Assembly: GCF_027857615.1 (NCBI RefSeq)
Contig: NZ_JAQIFT010000049.1
Coordinates: 62,001-126,000, forward strand
Reading direction: 5' to 3'
Length of the DNA: 64,000 bases
Source of the DNA: Holtiella tumoricola
GTDB lineage: Bacteria > Bacillota > Clostridia > Lachnospirales > Cellulosilyticaceae
The notes under the pieces are model-generated. The model was not told the DNA's origin and did no database searches. It worked only from the letters and a program-made list of their open reading frames with translations. Position numbers and translations under genes: made by a program. Every line of letters starts with the position of its first letter. Position 1 is the stretch's first letter. Shown here one piece after another: positions 35,136-43,925 of the stretch.

Positions 35136-36629
35136 ATGTCGAAGGAAGCTGTTCTAGAGGTAAAGGGTGTAGCAGTCGAAACAAAAAGTAAAGTAGATGT
35201 GATGTACTTATGTCATTGTTCTATAGGTTTATTATTCATGTTTGGCTTTGGGTATTTATCACCTATCGATCCGATTACACCAATGGGAATGAAAATATTA
35301 GGGATTTTCTTAGGACTTATTTATTTATGGACAACAGTAGATACTGTATGGCCAAGTTTATTAGGGCTCGTAGCCATTGCACTAACAGGATTTATGCCGA
35401 TGAATAAAGCATTTGCTGAATCTTTTGGGAGTAACCAAATTATTTTAGTTGTAGGGATCTTGGCACTTGTAGGTGCAATTAATGCAAATGATATTTGTAA
35501 ATACATAGGTAGATGGTTCGTAACACGTAAAGTTATTAATGGTAGACCATGGGTATTTACGTTTATGATTTTTATGGGTGTATATATTTTAACCATATTA
35601 ACTTCTACAGATACAGCCATTTTCTTATTCTGGCCAATACTTTATGGACTTTTTAAAGATATTGGATATAAACCAGGTGATCAATATGCAACCTTAATGA
35701 TTGTTGGTGTTGTTATGGTCGGACTCTTTGGATTTGCGGCAATGCCATTTAGAGGGATTGTACTTTTAATGCTTACAAACTTTGAAGCGTTATCAGGTAT
35801 TGCCATTAATCAACTTTCATACTTAACCATTTCTCTTATATTAGGGTTGGTACTTATTGTAGGTCTTGTACTTGTGTTTAAATATATTTTCCGTCCGGAT
35901 ATTACCTTATTAAAATCCGTACGTACAGAGTTATTTGAAAAAGAAAAACTTCCGCCTATGAATTTAAGACAAAAGATGTTAGTCGGTGCACTTATTATCT
36001 TTATGGCAGGGATGTTCCTACCTAACCTTTTACCAGAAGGGTTATGGATTAAAAACATCTTAAATACATTAGGGCCTGCAGGTTTTGTAACACTTCTTGT
36101 AGCCTGTTTAGCACTTATTCGTATAGAGGGAAAACCTTTATTACCATTTGCTCAGATTATGAATAGAGTCATGAACTGGCCAATGGTATGTATTATTGGA
36201 ACAGCACTGGTTATTGGTTCTGCTTTAACAAGTCCAGAAACAGGAATTCGAGACTTTTTAACCAATGTTTTCTCAGGTATTGTAGCAGGTAAAAGTCCTA
36301 TTATGATTATGGTGATCTTCGTAATTATTGCACTGATTGCAACAAACTTTAGTAATAACTATGTTATTGGAGTTATCTTACTTACAATTTCATCATCTCT
36401 AGCAACAACAATGGGCTTTAATCCAATTCCTGTAGCTATGCTCATTATCTTTACTGTACACATTGCAAGTGTAACACCTGCAGCATGTCCTTATGCAGCT
36501 ATTTTACATTCCAATAAAGAATGGGTAAAAACTAATGAAGTTTATAAATACACTATCGCAATGTCAGCCTATGTATTACTTGTATTACTCGTTTTAGGTG
36601 TGCCACTTGCTAATTTAGTTATAGGTTAG
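35136..36629 (+). CDS. SLC13/DASS-type anion permease
   Basis: 497-residue membrane protein with about 12-13 helices, of the sodium:sulfate/dicarboxylate symporter (SLC13, ion-transporter superfamily) type. Two inverted-repeat halves are suggested by STDTAIFLFWPILYGL and NFSNNYVIGVILL, the positions of SNT-like substrate motifs, followed by HIASVTPAACPYAAILHSN. AAGGAGG precedes the ATG. It lies 46 bases before an arylsulfate sulfotransferase gene, so the substrate may be a sulfate ester or a phenolic or carboxylic anion; sulfate or dicarboxylate is also possible. Confidence 0.8.
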   Translation: MSKEAVLEVKGVAVETKSKVDVMYLCHCSIGLLFMFGFGYLSPIDPITPMGMKILGIFLGLIYLWTTVDTVWPSLLGLVAIALTGFMPMNKAFAESFGSNQIILVVGILALVGAINANDICKYIGRWFVTRKVINGRPWVFTFMIFMGVYILTILTSTDTAIFLFWPILYGLFKDIGYKPGDQYATLMIVGVVMVGLFGFAAMPFRGIVLLMLTNFEALSGIAINQLSYLTISLILGLVLIVGLVLVFKYIFRPDITLLKSVRTELFEKEKLPPMNLRQKMLVGALIIFMAGMFLPNLLPEGLWIKNILNTLGPAGFVTLLVACLALIRIEGKPLLPFAQIMNRVMNWPMVCIIGTALVIGSALTSPETGIRDFLTNVFSGIVAGKSPIMIMVIFVIIALIATNFSNNYVIGVILLTISSSLATTMGFNPIPVAMLIIFTVHIASVTPAACPYAAILHSNKEWVKTNEVYKYTIAMSAYVLLVLLVLGVPLANLVIG

Positions 36630-36675
36630 AAATTAAATAAATTTTAAAAGGGTTATGAAAAAAGGAGCGATAAAA

Positions 36676-38544
36676 ATGGCAGTAGAAATGATAAAAAGAG
36701 AACATCTTATTCATAGTCAATATGAAAGTGAACAAGCAATGCTTGCTGAATTTGAACAAGGTCATTATACTTATGACCAGCCTTATGTGAAGTTAAATCC
36801 TTATCATGTTGTGCCTTTAGCAGCAGTAGTAGCTTTTAAGACAGAGGAACCAGTAGCTGTAACAGTTGCAGTAAAAGGTAAAGAAGAAGCAGGTACAATC
36901 AGTCATACCTATGAAGCAGCAACAACTCATGTTCTACCTGTACTTGGACTCTATGCAGACTATAACAATACGGTTGAAATCACACTTGCAACAGGAGAAG
37001 TTCATTGTTTCAATCTTCAAACAGAACCTCTTCATGCAATGGCATTAAAACCAACTAAAATTGAAACAACAAGTGCTTATATGAAAGATAATTTAATGTT
37101 TATCAGTCCAACAGGTAAAGCTTATTGTGCAGCTTATGATTACCAAGGTGAATGCCGTTGGTACTTAGCAGATACCTTTGTATTTGATATTAAACGCATT
37201 AAAAATGGACACTTTTTAATTGGTTCAGAACGTTTCTTAGAAAAACCTTATACAACAACAGGTGTTGTTGAGATGGATATGGTAGGGAAAATGTATAAAG
37301 AATTCCGTTTGCCAGGAGGTTACCATCATGACCAACTTGAGATGGAAGATGGTAATATTATGATCCTTACTCAAGACTTTGAAAGAGGAACCATTGAAGA
37401 TCTTTGTGTACTTGTAGATCGTAACACAGGAGAAATCATTAAAAAATGGGATATCCAAAGTGTATTACCACAAGAAGTAGGTAAATCAGGAAGCTGGACA
37501 CCACACGACTGGTTCCACAATAATGCAGTATGGTATGATAAGAAAACAAATAGTTTATCTTTCTCAGGTAGACACCAAGATGCGATTATTAATGTGGATT
37601 ACGATACCTGTAAGCTTAATTGGATTCTTGGTAATCCAGATGGCTGGCCACAAGAAATGGTAGAAAAATATTTCTTCACACCAGTTGGTGAAAACTTTGA
37701 TTGGCAATATGAGCAACATGCATGCCTTATTACACCAGAAGGGGATGTGATGTGCTTTGATAACGGTCAATACCGTGCAAAACGTAAAGAAGACTATATT
37801 AAAAATGGTGATAACTTCTCAAGAGGTGTACGCTACAAAATTGATACAGACAAGATGACAATTGAACAAGTATGGCAATACGGAAAAGAGCGTGGGTCAG
37901 AGTTCTTCTCACCTTATATTTGTAACGTAGAATATTATGCAGATGGACATTACCTTGTTCACTCAGGTGGTATTGTAATGGAAGACGGTAAACCAACTGA
38001 AAGTCTTATGAAAAGTGCAGTGTCAACAGAAAATAATGTAACACGTAATGCTATTACAGTTGAAATTCTAAATGATGAAGTCATGTTTGAAATGCAAGTA
38101 CCAAGTAACTACTACCGTGCAGAAAAAATGCCACTTTACCACAATGGTGCAAATTTAGAGCTTGGAAAAGGTGAAATTCTTGGCACATTAGGGACATCAG
38201 AAGAATTCTTAACAGAAATTCCTGATCTTAAAGATGAAGGCAATAGTGTACCAGAAAAGTACAAAGCACACTTTGCAGAAGAAATAGACCGTATCGTATT
38301 TAATGCAGAATTTGCAAAAGGTCAATTAGTTATGCTTCTTTTAGAAGGCGCAGACAAAACTTATCAATACTATGTGCCAACAACAGAAAAAACATTTACA
38401 GCAATCTGTGTAGCAAGCTTCCAAACAGACCTTAAACGTGCCATTCAAATGAATGTAATGAAAGAGGGCGTAAAAGGGGAATTTAATATTGCAGTCGTAA
38501 TTGATGATGAAAAATTCCAAACAGGTTTAACTGTAACTTTCTAA
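36676..38544 (+). CDS. Arylsulfate sulfotransferase (ASST), apparently cytosolic
   Basis: 622-residue ASST family beta-propeller enzyme that moves sulfate from a phenyl sulfate ester to another phenol through a sulfo-histidine, without PAPS. Matching known active-site positions of the E. coli CFT073 enzyme (His252, His356, Arg374, His436): His218 in YHHDQLEMEDGN, His281 in DWFHNNAV, Arg299 in SGRHQDA and His348 in QHACLI. Known enterobacterial members are periplasmic, but no signal peptide is seen here. AAAGGAGCG supports the ATG at 36676. It forms one unit with the upstream SLC13 permease. Donor and acceptor are unknown. Confidence 0.88.
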   Translation: MAVEMIKREHLIHSQYESEQAMLAEFEQGHYTYDQPYVKLNPYHVVPLAAVVAFKTEEPVAVTVAVKGKEEAGTISHTYEAATTHVLPVLGLYADYNNTVEITLATGEVHCFNLQTEPLHAMALKPTKIETTSAYMKDNLMFISPTGKAYCAAYDYQGECRWYLADTFVFDIKRIKNGHFLIGSERFLEKPYTTTGVVEMDMVGKMYKEFRLPGGYHHDQLEMEDGNIMILTQDFERGTIEDLCVLVDRNTGEIIKKWDIQSVLPQEVGKSGSWTPHDWFHNNAVWYDKKTNSLSFSGRHQDAIINVDYDTCKLNWILGNPDGWPQEMVEKYFFTPVGENFDWQYEQHACLITPEGDVMCFDNGQYRAKRKEDYIKNGDNFSRGVRYKIDTDKMTIEQVWQYGKERGSEFFSPYICNVEYYADGHYLVHSGGIVMEDGKPTESLMKSAVSTENNVTRNAITVEILNDEVMFEMQVPSNYYRAEKMPLYHNGANLELGKGEILGTLGTSEEFLTEIPDLKDEGNSVPEKYKAHFAEEIDRIVFNAEFAKGQLVMLLLEGADKTYQYYVPTTEKTFTAICVASFQTDLKRAIQMNVMKEGVKGEFNIAVVIDDEKFQTGLTVTF

Positions 38545-38598
38545 AAAATGAGTAAGGCAAGTGATACATAATAAATAGCTATTAACTTAAATGAATAG

Positions 38599-38643
38599 AA
38601 GAGTTCTAAAACTAAAGTAAGATAAAGTTTTAGAGCTCTTTTT
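38599..38643 (+). terminator. Terminator after the arylsulfate sulfotransferase gene
   Basis: AGAGTTCTAAAACT (38600-38613) pairs with AGTTTTAGAGCTCT (38626-38639), 14 pairs with one G-T, followed by TTTTTG. Confidence 0.9.
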
Positions 38644-38829
38644 GTCATTAAGAAGTATAGGCTTATAGGTGAACAAGATTAAAGCTTGGACATAAAGTAA
38701 GGCCAATTAGAAAAGCGATAAGGAAAATTTAATAAGTAAAAAAACAGAGTGGAAAAAGTAAAATTTTAGTGTTAATATTTAAATAGCAGTACAAAATTAT
38801 AATAAGACTTATACGAAGGGAAATTTGAG

Positions 38830-39867
38830 ATGAAGGTAGAATGTACCACTTATTTGACAGCTAATGAAAATTTTGATTCGAAGTATTTTAGAATACCATT
38901 TTGTGAAGTAACCAATCATAATGTTTTAATCGCTGGGGGTGATATTCGTTATAATGGTTCTAGTGATGTAGACAATATTGATATTGGAATACGTAGAAGT
39001 TTAGATTTAGGCAATACTTTTTTAGAAGAACAGAAAGTACTATGTAATCAGCGTAGCGTAGAAAAATCGAGAATATTAGATGCTTGTATTTTAGTGGATA
39101 GACAAACAAATCGTGTCTTTATCTTTGGACATAACGTAGATAGTAATGCATTATGGGAACATACAAAGGAACCTAGTGCAATAGAAGCTTATATGGTATA
39201 TACCTATTCAGATGATGATGGGGCAACATGGGCTCCGAAAAGAAGTCTGGCACACTTAAAGGATGAGACAATGGTAAGCTTTTTCCCAGCTCCAGGTAAA
39301 GGCATACAAATGGAAGATGGAACGTTAGTTGTACCTTGTCAAATTAAAACCAATGAGCAGGAGGTGCCCTCTATTCAATCTTGCATTATGATTTCAGAAG
39401 ATGGAGGTAATACATGGGCGTTCCCAGGAGGAAGAGTAGAGGCGTTTTCTTCAGAATGCCAGGTTGTAGAGTTAGATTCAGGTATATTAATGCTTAATTG
39501 TAGAAGTTATGCCAGCTACAGAAGAGTTTATCTAAGCTACGATAAAGGGAAAACATGGGTACCTCATGAAACGGATAGCCATGTTCTTGTAGAACCTTAT
39601 GCTTGCCAAGGAAGTTTTGATAAGATAACTGTTGATGGACAACCCCTTTATATATTTGTCAATCCAAACTCTAAGGAGAAAAGGGAAAAAATTACTCTAA
39701 AAGTTTCTAAGGATACGATCAACTGGCAAGAGCATGTCATGTTGGTAGAGGAGGAAACAGATGGTTATACGTGTATTTGCCATTTAGATCATCTACTTTT
39801 TATTGCCGTTGAAAGACGAGGTAATATTGAACTCTATAAAGTAGAAATGAACTGTTATAAGTCTTAA
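38830..39867 (+). CDS. GH33-type sialidase/BNR-repeat protein, no signal peptide
   Basis: 345 residues with a six-bladed sialidase fold. It has the FRIP-type arginine (Arg21 in YFRIP), four Asp boxes (SLDLGNTF at 57, SDDDGATW at 127, SEDGGNTW at 189, SYDKGKTW at 236), a Glu at 209 (SSEC), an Arg at 225 and a Tyr313 in DGYTC, which fit the arginine triad and Tyr/Glu nucleophile pair of GH33. The acid Asp could be Asp46 or Asp48. No signal peptide or anchor is visible, so a cytosolic enzyme acting on imported sialosides is likely. No sialate lyase, epimerase or sialic acid transporter is in the window. Some relatives act on other ulosonic acids. Confidence 0.8.
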   Translation: MKVECTTYLTANENFDSKYFRIPFCEVTNHNVLIAGGDIRYNGSSDVDNIDIGIRRSLDLGNTFLEEQKVLCNQRSVEKSRILDACILVDRQTNRVFIFGHNVDSNALWEHTKEPSAIEAYMVYTYSDDDGATWAPKRSLAHLKDETMVSFFPAPGKGIQMEDGTLVVPCQIKTNEQEVPSIQSCIMISEDGGNTWAFPGGRVEAFSSECQVVELDSGILMLNCRSYASYRRVYLSYDKGKTWVPHETDSHVLVEPYACQGSFDKITVDGQPLYIFVNPNSKEKREKITLKVSKDTINWQEHVMLVEEETDGYTCICHLDHLLFIAVERRGNIELYKVEMNCYKS

Positions 39868-39871
39868 ATGA

Positions 39872-39920
39872 AAAGAGCTCTCTAATGCTAGAATTTTAAT
39901 CTAGCATTAGAGAGCTCTTT
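39872..39920. terminator. Bidirectional terminator, 21-pair perfect stem
   Basis: AAAGAGCTCTCTAATGCTAGA (39872-39892) pairs without mismatch with the reverse strand at 39900-39920 around a seven-base loop, with A-rich and T-rich flanks. It lies between the sialidase gene (+) and transketolase (-). Confidence 0.9.
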
Positions 39921-39933
39921 ATTTATTTTACCG

Positions 39934-41913
39934 TTAAGCTTGTAAGTAAGCTTTAACTTGTTCAACGATATTTTCTACGCAGAAACCATGTTTCTTGAAA
40001 ATTAAATCAGCAGGTGCAGATTCACCAAAAGTATCAAGAGAAATAATACGACCATCTAAACCTGTATAGCGGTCCCAGCCAAAGGAAGTAAGGGCTTCTA
40101 CAGCCAGACGTTTACGATTAGATGTTGGCAAAATACTTTGCTTATAATTTAATGGTTGTTGCTCGAATAAATCCATAGAAGGCATACTGATGACACAAGC
40201 TTTAATATGTGCTTCGTCAAGAAGTGTAGCAGCTTTTTCAATGAGTTGTACTTCTGAACCAGTAGCCATTAAGAGGATATCTGCTTCATTTGGTGTATAT
40301 GAACCAATAACATAAGCACCCTTTTTAGCTTCTTCACCACTATTTGCAAGGTAAGGTAGGTTTTGTCTTGAAAGGACAATACTAACAGGTGCATCTTGGC
40401 TATTCATGGCATACTCCCAAGCTGCAATGGTTTCTTTTGCATCAGCAGGGCGGAAAGTAATCATATTAGGCATACTACGTAACATTGCAAGGTGTTCAAT
40501 GGGTTGATGTGTTGGTCCGTCTTCGCCAACCCCAATACTATCATGAGTCAGAACATAGGTAACAGGTAAATGCATGAGTGCAGAAAGACGCATCGCATTT
40601 TTCATGTAATCACTAAAGACAAAGAAAGTGGAGCAGAAAACTTTTAAACCACCGTATAAGGCCATACCATTAGCAATAGCGGCCATGGCATGTTCACGAA
40701 TACCAAAGTGGAGGTTATGTCCTGTGTAATCCTCAGCACTAAAGTCTCCTTTATTAGCCATATATGTCTTCGTTGAAGGTGCAAGGTCAGCAGAACCCCC
40801 AATAAAGTTAGGAACACGTTTAGCAAGTTTGTTGATTACTTCATAAGAGGCTTGGCGTGTAGCAAGAGATTTTGAAGGATCACTATAGTTGGCATAAAGA
40901 TCTTCTAAGCTATAAGAAGTAGGGGTGTGCCAGTCTTCCCATTCTTTAGCGAGTTCAGGATATTCGGCTTTATAAGCTTCAAAATTCCAGTTCCAATTGG
41001 CTTCTTTTTCGTAGGCAGTTTGACAAAAGGCATCCATATCCTTACGAAGTTCGTCACTCACGTAGAAGTCTTGGACCGGAAGTCCTAAGTCTATCTTCAT
41101 TTGAGTAATATTGTCTTTTCCAAGAGGTTCACCGTGTGCACTTGCTTTACCTACTTTTTGTGCACAACCATATCCAATTTGTGTCTTAATTTCAATAAAA
41201 CTTGGTTTGTCTTTTGTAGCTTTTGCCTGGGCGATGGCTGAAGAAATAGCAGCTGTATCGTTACCATCTTCTACAAGTTGAGTGTGGAAGCCTTGCGCTT
41301 CCATGCGACTACGTACGTTTTCAGTAAAGGCAAGAGAAGTAGAGCCTTCAATGGTAATATTATTTGAATCGTATAAAACGATTAATTTATCAAGTTTAAG
41401 TGTACCTGCAAGAGAAAGAGCTTCATAAGAAATCCCTTCCATAAGGCAGCCGTCACCTACAAGGGCATAAGTATAATGATCAACAATAGGGAAGTTAGGA
41501 CGGTTAAAGTGAGCTGCCATATGTGCCTCGGCCATAGCAAAACCAACAGCAGATGCAACGCCTTGACCAAGAGGACCAGTGGTCATCTCGACTCCTTTTG
41601 TATGGGCATATTCAGGGTGACCTGGTGTAAGAGAATTTTCTTGACGGAAGTTTTTAAGATCCTCAGTTGTAAGCCCGTAGTCAAAAAGATGTAAGGCAGC
41701 ATAAAGGAGGGCAGAACCATGTCCTGCTGATAAGATAAAGCGGTCACGGTTAGGCCATTTAGGATTGTGAGGATTATGGTTCATGTGTTCTTGCCATAAA
41801 GTATACACAATAGGTGCAGCACCCAGTGGTAAGCCAGGGTGTCCAGAGTTTGCAGCTTGAACAGCATCAGCAGCAAGGGCACGAAGGGTGTTAATTGCTT
41901 GATTATTTCTCAT
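39934..41913 (-). CDS. tkt: Transketolase
   Basis: Thiamine diphosphate enzyme of the non-oxidative pentose phosphate pathway. 659 residues, full length: NSGHPGLPLGAAP near the start, GHGSALLYA, the TPP-binding VGDGCLMEGISYEALSLAG around 155-173, HFGIREHAMAAIANG and EDGPTHQPIEHLAMLRS near 410-475. Its start overlaps the end of the transaldolase gene by 11 bases and the ribosome binding site GGAGG lies inside that gene. Together with tal and the arabinose genes across the divergent region it channels pentose phosphates to glycolysis. Confidence 0.97.
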   Translation of the reverse strand: MRNNQAINTLRALAADAVQAANSGHPGLPLGAAPIVYTLWQEHMNHNPHNPKWPNRDRFILSAGHGSALLYAALHLFDYGLTTEDLKNFRQENSLTPGHPEYAHTKGVEMTTGPLGQGVASAVGFAMAEAHMAAHFNRPNFPIVDHYTYALVGDGCLMEGISYEALSLAGTLKLDKLIVLYDSNNITIEGSTSLAFTENVRSRMEAQGFHTQLVEDGNDTAAISSAIAQAKATKDKPSFIEIKTQIGYGCAQKVGKASAHGEPLGKDNITQMKIDLGLPVQDFYVSDELRKDMDAFCQTAYEKEANWNWNFEAYKAEYPELAKEWEDWHTPTSYSLEDLYANYSDPSKSLATRQASYEVINKLAKRVPNFIGGSADLAPSTKTYMANKGDFSAEDYTGHNLHFGIREHAMAAIANGMALYGGLKVFCSTFFVFSDYMKNAMRLSALMHLPVTYVLTHDSIGVGEDGPTHQPIEHLAMLRSMPNMITFRPADAKETIAAWEYAMNSQDAPVSIVLSRQNLPYLANSGEEAKKGAYVIGSYTPNEADILLMATGSEVQLIEKAATLLDEAHIKACVISMPSMDLFEQQPLNYKQSILPTSNRKRLAVEALTSFGWDRYTGLDGRIISLDTFGESAPADLIFKKHGFCVENIVEQVKAYLQA

Positions 41914-42565
41914 TGTTAAGTACCTCCGTAAGACCAGCCCAGTCAGCCATAAATCTTTCGATCCCTGCTGTAGTAAGTGGGTGATTCACCATTTGTTTAA
42001 TAACACTATAAGGAACAGTTGCAATATGTGCACCCGCTTTAGCCGATTCTAATACATGAATAGGGTTACGTACACTTGCTGCTATAATTTCAGTTGTTAT
42101 TTTATGTGTTTCAAAGATTTCAGCAATATCCTTAATAAGAACATTTCCATCAAAACCAATGTCATCAAGGCGTCCAACAAATGGACTTACATATGTAGCA
42201 CCTGCACGTGCAGCAAGAAGGGCTTGGTTTGCAGAAAAGACAAGGGTAACGTTTGTTTTGATATTTTTGCTAGAAAGGATTTTGGTTGCTTTTAGACCTT
42301 CTAAAGTCATTGGGAGTTTGATAACGATATTTGGATGAATGCTAGCAAGTTTAAGTGCTTCTTCTACCATACCAGGTGCTTCAAGTGATAAAACTTCTGC
42401 ACTAATAGGACCATCTACAATAGTTGTAATCTCTTTAATCACTTCTTCAAAAACAAGACCTTCTTTTGCAATAAGTGAAGGATTCGTTGTTACCCCACAG
42501 ATCACACCTAATTCATTGGCCATAGCAATATCTTTTGTATTCGCAGTATCAATAAATAACTTCAT
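41903..42565 (-). CDS. tal: Transaldolase, short TalC type
   Basis: 220-residue transaldolase of the small decameric group that also contains fructose-6-phosphate aldolase. The Schiff-base Lys83 lies in NIVIKLPMTLEGLKA, and IDTANTKDI and CGVTTNPSLIAKEG are family landmarks. Two specificity positions read as transaldolase rather than aldolase: Glu57 in SAEV (aldolase has Gln) and Phe in SPFVGR (aldolase has Tyr). AGGAGG precedes the ATG. It is between the LacI-type regulator and tkt on the minus strand. Confidence 0.94.
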   Translation of the reverse strand: MKLFIDTANTKDIAMANELGVICGVTTNPSLIAKEGLVFEEVIKEITTIVDGPISAEVLSLEAPGMVEEALKLASIHPNIVIKLPMTLEGLKATKILSSKNIKTNVTLVFSANQALLAARAGATYVSPFVGRLDDIGFDGNVLIKDIAEIFETHKITTEIIAASVRNPIHVLESAKAGAHIATVPYSVIKQMVNHPLTTAGIERFMADWAGLTEVLNNEK

Positions 42566-42587
42566 AATAAAACCTCCTAAAATTTGA

Positions 42588-43604
42588 TTAATTAAATGAG
42601 TTAAAGCTTTCTCTAAGAATAATTTTGTGTGGTACAGTCACTTTTAAAGATTCTGTACGTTCACCGGAAATACGTTCTAGTAAAAGTTTGATACCTATTT
42701 GCCCCATAAGTTCAGTATAGATTTTTATAGTAGAAAGCGTAGGCGAAGTGTACTGAGAAGTTGGAATATCGTTACAACCAATGATTTTTATATCTTTAGG
42801 TACAGATAGACCCGCTTCATTAATGGCACGTAAGGCACCAATAGCAAGGGTGTCACTAGCAGCAAATATACAAGTTGGTAAATGATCCTTACAAGACTTT
42901 AATAATTGTCCCATAAGGGTATAACCACTATGAAAGTCGAAAGAGCCAATAAGAACATAGTCAGGATTATAAAGTCCTATTTTAGTTAAATAATCCTTAA
43001 AGGTTTGTTCTCTTTCATCTTCTAGGGGTGTATTAGAAAAGGGCAGTATTTCATGTCCTCCAATAAAACCAATCCTAGTATGACCTTTGTCTACAATATG
43101 TTGTAAGACATGAAGGGTAATATTCGTAAAATCAGCTTTTACGCAGTCATAATCAAAATGTTGTTCATTGGAATGAATAAACACAATATGGGGTGCGTAT
43201 TTTTTAAATTGCTCAATGTGTGCGTCAGGAAATTTCCCTAAAACAATAAGTCCATCTAATGACACTTGTGGGAAGTTAGCCTCTAAAGTGTCAGAATTAA
43301 AGATTTTAATCAGTTGAATAGCATGGGTGTTACAAAGTTCTTCAATTCCCATACGAATAGAAATAAAGTAAGGGTCATTAAGCTCTTGTAGCTCGTCGAA
43401 CCAATGGACCAAGCCCACAGTATAAGAGGATTGGTCATCTTTTTTAGAACGAGAAGGTTTTTGATAAGAGACAAGTTCCGCCGTTTCAAAGATGCGTTTA
43501 CGTGTTTCTTTAGAAACGCTAATCGTTTCATCATGATTAAGAACACGAGATACAGTAGCAGGGGAGACACCACACATTTTTGCGAGTTCTCGTATGGTAG
43601 CCAT
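42588..43604 (-). CDS. LacI family transcriptional regulator, probably of arabinose genes
   Basis: 338 residues: N-terminal LacI helix-turn-helix with TIRELAKMCGVSPATVSRVLN (residues 3-23, here in two parts of one motif) and a periplasmic-binding-protein-like effector domain, with HTRIGFIGG, FAASDTLAIGALRAI and DIKIIGCNDIPTSQY as usual. It heads a minus-strand unit with tal and tkt, opposite araABD. Most characterised Firmicutes AraR proteins carry a GntR-type DNA-binding domain, so a LacI-type domain at this position is a different solution. Effector is not proven. Confidence 0.85.
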   Translation of the reverse strand: MATIRELAKMCGVSPATVSRVLNHDETISVSKETRKRIFETAELVSYQKPSRSKKDDQSSYTVGLVHWFDELQELNDPYFISIRMGIEELCNTHAIQLIKIFNSDTLEANFPQVSLDGLIVLGKFPDAHIEQFKKYAPHIVFIHSNEQHFDYDCVKADFTNITLHVLQHIVDKGHTRIGFIGGHEILPFSNTPLEDEREQTFKDYLTKIGLYNPDYVLIGSFDFHSGYTLMGQLLKSCKDHLPTCIFAASDTLAIGALRAINEAGLSVPKDIKIIGCNDIPTSQYTSPTLSTIKIYTELMGQIGIKLLLERISGERTESLKVTVPHKIILRESFNSFN

Positions 43605-43620
43605 AATGTACTCCTTTCGT

Positions 43621-43651
43621 AGTAAACTGTTTGATAAACTAAATGGTAAAC
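43621..43651. promoter_or_regulatory. Three TAAAC repeats over the lacI promoter
   Basis: AGTAAAC (43621-43627), GATAAAC (43633-43639) and GGTAAAC (43645-43651) occur as direct repeats exactly 12 bases apart. They cover the -10 and start point of the minus-strand promoter, so the regulator may repress itself with tal and tkt. Confidence 0.4.
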
Positions 43652-43671
43652 AAAAAATATATTAAAGTCAA
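43643..43671 (-). promoter_or_regulatory. Promoter of the lacI-tal-tkt unit
   Basis: On the minus strand TTGACT (43671-43666) and TACCAT (43648-43643) are 17 bases apart. Transcription would begin near 43636, about 30 bases before the regulator start. Confidence 0.6.
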
Positions 43672-43841
43672 TAAAGAATAATGGAAAAATAGAGATAGAT
43701 AATGTGTGAACTAAACAAAAAGGTTGAAAATAAAGGGTTTAAAACTTGAAAAATAAATTTAACATGATAAAAAGAGAAATATAACTATATAAATCAACGT
43801 TTAAGTATAATCGTACAAATAAATATAAAAATTTATGAAAT

Positions 43842-43870
43842 TTGTATTGAATATTAAAAATAGATATGAT
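43842..43870 (+). promoter_or_regulatory. Promoter of araABD
   Basis: TTGTAT (43842-43847) and TATGAT (43865-43870) are 17 bases apart. The start point would be near 43877, within the repeats at 43876-43893. Confidence 0.65.
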
Positions 43871-43875
43871 AAATT

Positions 43876-43893
43876 AGTAAACAAGAAGTAAAC
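43876..43893 (+). promoter_or_regulatory. Two AGTAAACAA repeats at the araA start point
   Basis: AGTAAAC occurs at 43876-43882 and 43887-43893, 11 bases apart, each followed by AA. The position over the predicted transcription start suits a repressor site, and the same word is found at the lacI promoter. Confidence 0.45.
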
Positions 43894-43925
43894 AATAAGA
43901 ATGAAAATGAATAAGGAGCGATAAA

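Larger units (their letters stand above)
43605..43925. other. 321-base divergent control region, lacI-tal-tkt / araABD
   Basis: Non-coding region holding two divergent promoters, clusters of GTAAAC/ATAAAC repeats at each, and an imperfect palindrome TCAACGTTTA (43794-43803) that is one base away from the TAAACGTTTA type of LacI/CcpA sites. No gene is seen here. Confidence 0.8.
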
